Assembly: GCF_900142785.1 (NCBI RefSeq)
Contig: NZ_FRCD01000015.1
Location: forward strand, 62,001-126,000
DNA length: 64,000 nt
Reading direction: 5' to 3'
Source: Chryseobacterium carnipullorum
GTDB lineage: Bacteria; Bacteroidota; Bacteroidia; Flavobacteriales; Weeksellaceae
The translations under genes were made by a program, and so were the position numbers. Positions within the stretch are counted from its first letter, which is position 1; the number at the start of each line of letters is the position of its first letter. Shown piece after piece: positions 50,662 to 57,783 of this stretch. Below the pieces are notes generated by a model, which was not told the origin of the DNA, made no database searches, and saw nothing but the letters and a program-made list of their open reading frames with translations.

Positions 50662-52590
50662 TTATTTGAGCTTTCTGTTGATCACCCTATCCATATAATC
50701 CTGAAACCATGCTTTAGCCGTCAGCATTCCTTTTTCTATTTCAGGAGTTTTCAGTTTGCCTATCTGATTGTTTTCAAATCCAAGATCATTTTTATCATAT
50801 ACTCCGGTAATTTCTTTTCCGTCAAAACGATACATATAGTTTCCTATGATAAACTGTTCCGAACTTCCATCTGAATTAACGATAACAGACGGATATTTTT
50901 TATCACTTACCACACTTCTGCCCCAACTTCTAATCAGCTTATTGTACCCGATAAGGTCTGCCAATGTAGGATAAATGTCGATCTGCTGGGCGGTCTCAGG
51001 ATTTACTCCTTGAAGGTGATAGTCAGGATTTGGAGAATAAAGGATCAGCGGAACAGCAAAACGGTTCATCGCTTTTTCATATTCACCATAAGCTACCTGA
51101 TTGGTGTGGTCTCCTGTGAAAACAAAAATGGTATTATTGAACCACGGCTGTTTTTTAGCAGTTTCAAAATATTTTTTGATTGCATAATCCGTGTACTGTA
51201 TCGGCTCATGCATTTCTATGGTTCCTTTTTTGAATTTACCATTGTATTTTTCAGGAATTTTAAACGGATGGTGTGATGATGCCGTAAATACCGTTGCCAT
51301 AAAAGGCTGTTTCTTTCCTACATTCTTTGCAAAATACTGAAGAAACGGTTCATCCCATATAGCCCACATTCCGTCAAAATCTTCATCATGATTGTATTCA
51401 TTTTTTCCGAAATAATGTTTGAAGCCTAATATATTTCCAAATCCAAGGAAGCCCATCGAGCCGTTTGGAGCGCCATGATAAAACGAGGTATCATAGCCGA
51501 GATCGTTACAAACTGAAACAATAGACTGTATTTTCTGATTGGAATAGGGTGAGCTGGTGAAGGCATCCGTAAGACTCGGAATACCTGCCAATACGCTGCT
51601 CATCCCATGAATGGACTGTCTTCCATTGGCAAAAGTATTGGGAAAAATCAAACTCTGGCCGGCAAGGCTGTCGATAAACGGTGTATAGGAAACATAGCCT
51701 TTTATATTTTTATCTTTATTAAAAGCTCCTGAGTATTCTCTTCCGAAGGATTCAACAATAAAAATAACAATATTAGGCCGGTTCTCTACCTTCCTGTCAT
51801 ATATTTTATAAGGCTGTACATTGTCGGTAATATATTTCTCATCTACAAAATGAACTTCCTTAAAGTTATTGGTCCCCAATGTTCTGAAAAAAGAAAATGT
51901 ACTGTTTAAAACTATGTTTCCCTGTAGTGGATTCACTACAAAACGGTTGGCATCTACTAAATTAATAGGTCTCGTGCTGTGCTTGAAGTCGCCACGTATT
52001 CCTCCAATGACTAAAACAATAGTTCCGCAGAGAACAATGACAGACCAGATAAAGTAGGGAACAAGCTTTAAAGGTTTCTGTTCTGTAATCTTTATTCTTT
52101 TATAGAGAAAAATCCAAAGTGCCATTAAAACAACAAACCAGATCAAAACAAAAGGATGCTGTCCTAGAGAAACAGTAAAGACCTTAAAGACATTAGACTC
52201 ATGTTTCGCCACGTCCAAAGCAGTGGAGGTCAGTCTTGCCTGTGAAAATTTATAATAGATAAAGTCTCCGAAATTCATGGCATAGGCAATTCCGTTGGTG
52301 ATAAAATACAGCCAGAAAAGTACCTTCTGATATCCTTTCTTTGTATTGATCACAACGGGGACAAGGCTTAACAAAATAAATAAAGCATTGACATATAAAA
52401 TCGCCGTGGTATCAAAGGCGGTTCCATGAAATGCCAGATTGAAATAATCTGAAACGGAATCCACTTTGATGAGTTCTTTATTGAAATACCAAAACAAAAG
52501 CCGGGCAATCTGATAAAAAACGTATGCTAAGAAAATCCGGTATAAAAGGACCAGAACTTCTTGTTTTCTAAATTCTTTAAAAAATTTCAT
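50662..52590 (-). CDS. LTA-synthase/phosphoglycerol-transferase-like sulfatase-fold membrane enzyme
   Basis: A 642-residue protein with five N-terminal hydrophobic helices (about residues 10-200), followed by a periplasmic sulfatase-like domain: 'IVIFIVESFGREYSGAF' (about 262-278, the metal/catalytic region with the Thr in 'ANGRQSIHGMSS'), 'TFIFTGDHTNQVAYG' (core FTGDHTN). The fold matches LtaS and MdoB, which transfer glycerol-phosphate from phosphatidylglycerol. In Gram-negative Bacteroidota the product is not defined. It is monocistronic and diverges from pssA. Confidence 0.85.
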   Translation of the reverse strand: MKFFKEFRKQEVLVLLYRIFLAYVFYQIARLLFWYFNKELIKVDSVSDYFNLAFHGTAFDTTAILYVNALFILLSLVPVVINTKKGYQKVLFWLYFITNGIAYAMNFGDFIYYKFSQARLTSTALDVAKHESNVFKVFTVSLGQHPFVLIWFVVLMALWIFLYKRIKITEQKPLKLVPYFIWSVIVLCGTIVLVIGGIRGDFKHSTRPINLVDANRFVVNPLQGNIVLNSTFSFFRTLGTNNFKEVHFVDEKYITDNVQPYKIYDRKVENRPNIVIFIVESFGREYSGAFNKDKNIKGYVSYTPFIDSLAGQSLIFPNTFANGRQSIHGMSSVLAGIPSLTDAFTSSPYSNQKIQSIVSVCNDLGYDTSFYHGAPNGSMGFLGFGNILGFKHYFGKNEYNHDEDFDGMWAIWDEPFLQYFAKNVGKKQPFMATVFTASSHHPFKIPEKYNGKFKKGTIEMHEPIQYTDYAIKKYFETAKKQPWFNNTIFVFTGDHTNQVAYGEYEKAMNRFAVPLILYSPNPDYHLQGVNPETAQQIDIYPTLADLIGYNKLIRSWGRSVVSDKKYPSVIVNSDGSSEQFIIGNYMYRFDGKEITGVYDKNDLGFENNQIGKLKTPEIEKGMLTAKAWFQDYMDRVINRKLK

Positions 52591-52666
52591 TCGGCAAATT
52601 TACATCAAAAACCGATTAATGTATTTTTTCCTTCATAATATTTCGGGATAAAATTTGGAAAAACTG

Positions 52667-52674
52667 TACTTTTG
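52667..52674 (+). promoter_or_regulatory. -7 box TACTTTTG directly before pssA
   Basis: Perfect TAnnTTTG ending 5 bases before ATG 52680; predicts a leaderless transcript. Confidence 0.55.
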
Positions 52675-52679
52675 TTGAC

Positions 52680-53393
52680 ATGAATTTCATAAAAAATAAT
52701 CTTGCCAATTTATTGACGCTTGCCAATTTATTTGCGGGCTGTGTAGGTGCGATCCATCTTATTTTAGGAGATTACCAGACCACGGCCATCTGTATCATTC
52801 TTTCTTCCATTTTCGATTTTTTTGATGGGTTTGTGGCCCGTGCGGTAAAATCAAACTCCAATCTGGGACTTCAGCTGGATTCTCTGGCGGATATGGTCAG
52901 TTTCGGAGTGATTCCGGGTCTTACGATGTATAAAGCTTTGGAGCCATTCGGAAATGAAATCTTTGGACTTCATCTTCCCTTTGACATCCGTTATATTGGT
53001 CTTCTGGTAACGGTCTTTTCCTGCCTTAGATTGGCTATCTTTAACCTTGATGAGGAACAGCGTTATTATTTTAAAGGACTGAATACGCCAACCAATACGG
53101 TACTGCTTTTTGGATTGTATTATGCTTTCAAGGAAACAGGAAATTTTGGATTTTTATTTGAAAATTCATTGTTTTTAATTGTATTAACGGTTGTTACTTC
53201 ATGGCTTTTGATCAGCCCGATCAAGATGATGGCGATGAAATTCAAGTCGAAAAAGCTTCAGGACAATTATCCAAAGGCTATTTTATTAGGCGGCGGAATT
53301 GCCATTCTGATGATATTTCAGATCGTAGGTATTCCCATGCTGGTTATTTATTATATATTAGTATCCCTCGTTTTTCAGAGACAACTGAAGTAG
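52680..53393 (+). CDS. pssA: CDP-diacylglycerol-serine O-phosphatidyltransferase
   Basis: A 237-residue membrane enzyme that makes phosphatidylserine from CDP-diacylglycerol and serine, the first step to phosphatidylethanolamine. The CDP-alcohol phosphatidyltransferase motif D-G-x2-A-R-x8-G-x3-D-x3-D is complete: D-G-F-V-A-R (about residues 56-61), G70, D74, D78. Several hydrophobic helices follow. It starts at ATG 52680; the -7 box ends 5 bases before. It diverges from the LTA-synthase-like gene and is single in its unit. Confidence 0.93.
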   Translation: MNFIKNNLANLLTLANLFAGCVGAIHLILGDYQTTAICIILSSIFDFFDGFVARAVKSNSNLGLQLDSLADMVSFGVIPGLTMYKALEPFGNEIFGLHLPFDIRYIGLLVTVFSCLRLAIFNLDEEQRYYFKGLNTPTNTVLLFGLYYAFKETGNFGFLFENSLFLIVLTVVTSWLLISPIKMMAMKFKSKKLQDNYPKAILLGGGIAILMIFQIVGIPMLVIYYILVSLVFQRQLK

Positions 53394-53500
53394 ACATCAG
53401 AGGTGAGATATTATACATCAGATATAAGACTTTAGAAGCACCAGATTACTGATCATAGAATCCGTACATTTTCAAATTAAAACATTATCAAATTATAGAC

Positions 53501-54265
53501 ATGAATTTAAAACTCCATAAACCCCTTTGCATTTTTGACCTTGAAACTACAGGAACCAATATTGGAAAAGATAAGATTGTAGAAATCTGTATTTTAAAAG
53601 TCAACCCTGATGCCTCCAGAGAAAGCAAAACATGGCGTGTGAATCCTGAAATGCCAATTCCTAATGAATCCAGCGCGATCCATGGAATTTATGATGAGGA
53701 TGTAAAAGATGCTCCTACCTTCAGAGATATCGCTCCAAAAGTGATGGAAATGCTTGCAGGAAGTGATTTGGGAGGATTTAATTCCAATAGATTTGATGTT
53801 CCGCTTCTGGCAGAAGAACTTCTGAGAGTAGAAATAGATTTTGACCTTAGCAAATTCAGATTGGTAGATGCACAGACCATTTTCCACAAGAAGGAGCCTA
53901 GAAATCTGGGAGCAGCCTATCAGTTCTACTGTGGTAAAGTCCTGGAAAACGCTCACTCGGCAGAAGCGGATGTGATGGCTACCTTTGAGGTACTGGATGC
54001 GCAGGTTGGAAAGTATCAGGATATTCCCAATGAAATAGCGCCTTTAAGTGAGTTTACGTTCCATAATAAGAATGCTGATCTTGCAGGATTTATCGGATAC
54101 AATGATAAAAACGAGGCTGTTTTCAATTTTGGAAAATATAAAGGACAAGTGGTAAAAGCGGTTTTCCAGAAGGATCTGGGCTATTACGGATGGCTTCAGA
54201 ATGCTGATTTTCCACTGTATACGAAGAAAGTCTTCACCAAAATTCAATTATCAGGTAAATTTTAA
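53501..54265 (+). CDS. DnaQ-type 3'-5' exonuclease
   Basis: A 254-residue protein. The exonuclease domain (about residues 1-170) has ExoI 'FDLETTGTNIG' (D-x-E), ExoII in 'LGGFNSNRFDVPLLAEE' (N-x-x-x-F/Y-D) and ExoIII 'HSAEADVMAT' (H-x-A-x-x-D), so it is an active DEDDh enzyme. The C-terminal extension (about 180-254) carries GKYKGQVVK, the DUF3820-like domain seen in flavobacterial exonucleases. It is co-oriented with a DUF2007 gene 3 bases downstream. Confidence 0.92.
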   Translation: MNLKLHKPLCIFDLETTGTNIGKDKIVEICILKVNPDASRESKTWRVNPEMPIPNESSAIHGIYDEDVKDAPTFRDIAPKVMEMLAGSDLGGFNSNRFDVPLLAEELLRVEIDFDLSKFRLVDAQTIFHKKEPRNLGAAYQFYCGKVLENAHSAEADVMATFEVLDAQVGKYQDIPNEIAPLSEFTFHNKNADLAGFIGYNDKNEAVFNFGKYKGQVVKAVFQKDLGYYGWLQNADFPLYTKKVFTKIQLSGKF

Positions 54266-54268
54266 AAC

Positions 54269-54670
54269 ATGTCAAATCTCGTTCGTTTCAAATTCTACGA
54301 AACCGCCCTTGAAGCTAACAGGGACAAACAGATCCTTTCCGAAAATGGAGTCAATGGCTTTATTGCGAATGAACAGCTGATTCAGTCTGACTGGCTGCTG
54401 TCACAAGCTGTAGGTGGTATTCAGTTGCAGGTTTTTGAGGATGATCTGGAAAAGGCAAAACAAATACTACAGGATTATAACGATAATGAAGCATATTCCC
54501 TGGAAGTGGAACATACCATCAAAGATCCGGCATTTGACTTTGTCTGTCCAAAATGTGGCTCAAACCATATTTACAGGGATGACCGGGCGACCAGTTTCTT
54601 TGGGATCTCGATTTTGTCAAGCCAGAAGTTTGTATGTTATTACTGTGGTAATGAATTTACACATCCATAG
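54269..54670 (+). CDS. DUF2007-domain putative signal-transducing protein with zinc ribbon
   Basis: A 133-residue protein with an N-terminal DUF2007 domain (about residues 1-72, 'FYETALEANRDKQILSENGV', core EANRDKQILSENGV) and a C-terminal zinc ribbon C-P-K-C (about 93-96) and C-Y-Y-C (about 126-129). DUF2007 domains resemble PII-like dimers, but no function is established. It begins 3 bases after the exonuclease stop, hence one operon. Confidence 0.85.
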   Translation: MSNLVRFKFYETALEANRDKQILSENGVNGFIANEQLIQSDWLLSQAVGGIQLQVFEDDLEKAKQILQDYNDNEAYSLEVEHTIKDPAFDFVCPKCGSNHIYRDDRATSFFGISILSSQKFVCYYCGNEFTHP

Positions 54671-54772
54671 AATTAAAGTTTAAAAATATTAATAAATTTC
54701 CTCGTCGTTATTGAACAGCTTGTGGATTTACAACCGGATTTCAATGACGGACACCTAAAATAATTAAGAGAT

Positions 54773-55378
54773 ATGAAAATCATTTGTATAGGAAGAAACT
54801 ACAGCGAACATGCAAAAGAATTAGGAAATGAGATTCCTGAAAAACCCGTTATTTTCATGAAGCCTGACACCGCGGTTTTAAAAGGAAATGATTTTTATAT
54901 TCCTGAATTTTCTAATGACGTTCACTATGAACTGGAAGTGGTTTTAAAGATTTCAAAAGGAGGAAAATACATCCGGAAAGAGGTAGCTCACAAACATTAT
55001 GAAGAGATCAGCTTAGGAATAGATTTTACGGCAAGAGATCTTCAGAGTGAGCTGAAGTCTAAAGGTCTTCCGTGGGAACTGGCCAAAGGATTCGATGGTT
55101 CTGCGGTCGTGGGAAACTTTTTCAAAAAAGAAGATTACAATCTGGATGATTTAGAATTTTCTTTACTGAAGAATAAGGAAGAAGTGCAGGATGGCAATAC
55201 CAAAGATATGATCTTCAGCTTTGACGACATCATCGCTTTTGCGTCTCAGTATTTTACCCTGAGAGTGGGTGATCTTATTTTTACGGGAACTCCAAAAGGG
55301 GTAGGAAAAGTAGAAGAAAATGACGTGCTGGAAGCTTATCTAAAAGATGATAAAATTCTTGATATTCGAATATTATAA
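54773..55378 (+). CDS. Fumarylacetoacetate hydrolase-family enzyme
   Basis: A 201-residue single-domain FAH protein. It opens with 'KIICIGRNYSEHAKELGNE' (core CIGRNYSEHAKE), carries the metal ligands in 'DVHYELEVVLKISK' (E-x-E, about residues 54-58) and 'GIDFTARDLQ' and ends with 'LIFTGTPKGVGKVEENDVL' (core GTPKGVG). Short FAH proteins include acylpyruvate hydrolases and oxaloacetate decarboxylases (FAHD1 type), the most likely reactions. It is cytoplasmic, in its own small unit before uspA. Confidence 0.9.
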   Translation: MKIICIGRNYSEHAKELGNEIPEKPVIFMKPDTAVLKGNDFYIPEFSNDVHYELEVVLKISKGGKYIRKEVAHKHYEEISLGIDFTARDLQSELKSKGLPWELAKGFDGSAVVGNFFKKEDYNLDDLEFSLLKNKEEVQDGNTKDMIFSFDDIIAFASQYFTLRVGDLIFTGTPKGVGKVEENDVLEAYLKDDKILDIRIL

Positions 55379-55439
55379 GGATTTAACATAAAATTTTGGC
55401 AATTTTTTCTTATCTTTAAAATAAACAAAATTAGAGGTC

Positions 55440-55877
55440 ATGATAAATATTGTACTACCCGTAGATTTTGGGGACAAAACGGAACAACTTGTAGAAGGCG
55501 CTATAAAATTCGCAAAACAGTTAAACGGCAAAATCTTTTTGATTCATGTCGCGCCATCAGATATTGGTTTTGCTATCGGTGATATGGGATATCAATATTT
55601 TCCTGAAGTAGAAGCTAATGAGATCAGAGCTGAACTGGTAGAGCTGAATAAGATCGAGCAAAGAATCATTGCCCACGACGTGGACTGTGAGCATCTTTTA
55701 AAACAAGGAATCGCCAAGGATACTATCCTGGAATATGCAAAGGCCAAAAATGCGGATTATATCGTCATGGGATCCCATGGAAGAAGTGGGATCTATGATG
55801 TTTTTGTAGGAAGTTTAACGAAAGGACTTACAAAAGATTCCCATATTCCGGTGTTGGTACTCCCCATCCACGACTAA
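55440..55877 (+). CDS. Universal stress protein, UspA family
   Basis: A 145-residue single UspA domain: 'IVLPVDFGDKTEQLVEGA' at the N-terminus (D at position 8) and the ATP-binding type pattern G-x2-G-x9-G-(S/T) as 'GSHGRSGIYDVFVGSLT' near residues 110-126. ATP-binding UspA proteins act in stress adaptation. It is single-gene and ends at a bidirectional terminator. Confidence 0.92.
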   Translation: MINIVLPVDFGDKTEQLVEGAIKFAKQLNGKIFLIHVAPSDIGFAIGDMGYQYFPEVEANEIRAELVELNKIEQRIIAHDVDCEHLLKQGIAKDTILEYAKAKNADYIVMGSHGRSGIYDVFVGSLTKGLTKDSHIPVLVLPIHD

Positions 55878-55906
55878 AAAATACATTTTTAATTGTTAAT
55901 AAAAAA

Positions 55907-55938
55907 ACCGATCAGACCTGAGTCTCATCGGTTTTTTA
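55907..55938. terminator. Bidirectional terminator between uspA-type and DUF6341-like genes
   Basis: A stem AACCGAT (55907-55913) with ATCGGTT (55928-55934) plus an inner 4-bp stem, one C-C mismatch and a CTGA loop. T tracts occur on both strands, fitting the convergent genes. Confidence 0.8.
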
Positions 55939-55954
55939 CTATATAACCAATTAA

Positions 55955-56188
55955 TTAACCTTCTTTTTTATAGATCTTTGGATCGTAGTAAGGGTTCTTC
56001 CCCTCAGTTGGAGAATAATAGTCTTTATCTTTATCACCACCTAATGTTACTACTAGTACATAGCACCAGTACGTGAACAATACGCAGCAAACGGCAAATA
56101 GAATCCAGTTTAAAACATTTCCAAACGAATCAAAAAAACCGAAGGTCCATTTGAAAACTTTACTTAAGAATAACCAGAAAGACGTCAT
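55955..56188 (-). CDS. Small membrane protein, DUF6341-like
   Basis: A 77-residue protein with one or two N-terminal hydrophobic helices (about residues 4-50) and a hydrophilic C-terminus with 'PTEGKNPYYDPKIY'. From memory it fits the flavobacterial family catalogued as DUF6341, which has no known function. It diverges from the following membrane-protein gene with a 42-base gap and converges with the uspA gene. Confidence 0.75.
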   Translation of the reverse strand: MTSFWLFLSKVFKWTFGFFDSFGNVLNWILFAVCCVLFTYWCYVLVVTLGGDKDKDYYSPTEGKNPYYDPKIYKKEG

Positions 56189-56230
56189 TATTTTCCTTTT
56201 TTAAATTAACTTTGTACAAATTTATAAAAA

Positions 56231-57136
56231 ATGTTTAAATTACTTTCAAAAGAAAGCAATATTTTTTCAATTCCTGTTTATATTGGCTTTCTTCTCTTAG
56301 TAGTTATAATATTTAACATACTGAATTTCAACACTTATGAAGCCATCATTGCCGGGATAACTTTTCTGGGAATTGCATTGGGATATTTTTGTTTTCACAG
56401 CATTGCGCTCAATTATCAGACACATCTGCCTTTATTTCTTTATACCTTTTTTATTTTCGGACTTTATCCGGGAAACCTGGACATAGGAATTGCTGTTTCA
56501 CTGCTTACCAATTCTTTTCTTGTTTTGCTGCTCACGAGTGCAGATGAAGACATCAGAAAGAAGTCTTATGTACTGGTAGGAGCCATCGTGGCCTTGAATT
56601 TTATTTTCCTGCCAACGACGTGGCCAATGGCGCTTTTCGTGATCATTCACGTGATTGCCACTTCTCAAAAAATAAGTTTAAATCTCTTCAGGTTTCTTTT
56701 AGGAACGATATTAATTGCATTCAGCTATTTTTCCATCATGTTCTTTTTCAGTTTTACGACGTGGAATATAGATTATTTCCCGTTTGGAAAAATGAAGCCC
56801 ATGACGGATTATATTGATCTGTTTCCTTTAATTCCTATTGTCCTGATGCTGATTTATGCAGTATACGACCATTTTAAAAATTACAATAAGAAAAGCCCGA
56901 TAAGCCGGTATAAATATACATTTCTGCTGGTATTTTCACTGGCCCAGCTGGTGACTATTATTCTGTACATGAATAAAAACTATGAATATTTACTGCTTCT
57001 GGCATTCCCATCGAGCATTATCCTGAGCAGGATGATGAGATTTTTGCCTAAATACTGGATGCAGGAGGTAAGCTTATGGCTTATCATTATGAGTTTGATT
57101 GCTTTTAAGGCAGGTACGTATTTTAATTTATTTTAA
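56231..57136 (+). CDS. Polytopic membrane protein, DUF6427-like
   Basis: A 301-residue protein with about nine hydrophobic segments. It resembles the DUF6427 family, conserved next to DUF6341 genes in flavobacteria (assignment from memory). No catalytic motif is apparent. It starts 42 bases from the divergent DUF6341-like gene, and the DUF3109 gene follows after 5 bases. Confidence 0.75.
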   Translation: MFKLLSKESNIFSIPVYIGFLLLVVIIFNILNFNTYEAIIAGITFLGIALGYFCFHSIALNYQTHLPLFLYTFFIFGLYPGNLDIGIAVSLLTNSFLVLLLTSADEDIRKKSYVLVGAIVALNFIFLPTTWPMALFVIIHVIATSQKISLNLFRFLLGTILIAFSYFSIMFFFSFTTWNIDYFPFGKMKPMTDYIDLFPLIPIVLMLIYAVYDHFKNYNKKSPISRYKYTFLLVFSLAQLVTIILYMNKNYEYLLLLAFPSSIILSRMMRFLPKYWMQEVSLWLIIMSLIAFKAGTYFNLF

Positions 57137-57141
57137 AGATT

Positions 57142-57726
57142 ATGATTCAGATAGACGATAAATTGATTTCAGAGGATATATTTTCCGAAGAATTTGTTTG
57201 CAACCTTACGAAATGTAAAGGTGCATGCTGTGTGGAAGGAGATGTAGGTGCTCCGTTGGATAAGGACGAACTTGAGATTTTAGACCGTATTTTTGATAAA
57301 ATAAAGCCTTATCTTACACAGGAAGGCATCAAAGCGCTTGAAGAACAGGGAACATGGACCACAGATCCGCAGGACGGAATGTACGTAACGCCCATGGTGG
57401 AAGACCGCGAATGTGCTTATGTAACTTTCGATGAAAAAGGAATTACAAAATGTGGTATTGAAAAGGCTTATGAGGACGGTGCTGTAGACTGGCAAAAGCC
57501 GATTTCGTGCCACCTTTATCCGATCCGTATTACAGAATATTCCACTTTCACAGCGCTTAACTACCACGAATGGAATGTGTGCAGTGATGCCTGTGCGCTG
57601 GGGAAAGAATTGCAGGTTCCTGTCTATAAGTTTCTGAAAACTCCACTGACCAGAAAATATGGTGAGGAGTTCTACGGCGTTTTAAGTGAAGCCGCTGAGG
57701 AATGGAAAAAAGCCTATGGCTCTTAA
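57142..57726 (+). CDS. DUF3109-family cysteine-rich protein
   Basis: A 194-residue soluble protein with a YkgJ-like cysteine cluster: 'C-K-G-A-C-C-V-E-G-D' near residues 24-34, further Cys at 'ECAYVTF', 'KCGIEKA' and 'ISCHLYPIRI', and C-terminal 'VCSDACALGK'. Families with this pattern bind zinc or iron-sulfur clusters. Function unknown; conserved in Bacteroidota. It is in one operon with the DUF6427-like gene (5-base gap). Confidence 0.87.
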   Translation: MIQIDDKLISEDIFSEEFVCNLTKCKGACCVEGDVGAPLDKDELEILDRIFDKIKPYLTQEGIKALEEQGTWTTDPQDGMYVTPMVEDRECAYVTFDEKGITKCGIEKAYEDGAVDWQKPISCHLYPIRITEYSTFTALNYHEWNVCSDACALGKELQVPVYKFLKTPLTRKYGEEFYGVLSEAAEEWKKAYGS

Positions 57727-57732
57727 ATAAAG

Positions 57733-57760
57733 AAAAACCGCAGACTGATCTGCGGTTTTT
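57733..57760. terminator. Bidirectional terminator between DUF3109 and M16 genes
   Basis: A perfect 12-bp stem AAAAACCGCAGA/TCTGCGGTTTTT with a CTGA loop, T tracts on both strands, between two convergent genes. Confidence 0.9.
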
Positions 57761-57783
57761 TTTATCAATTATTCTGAAAAATA

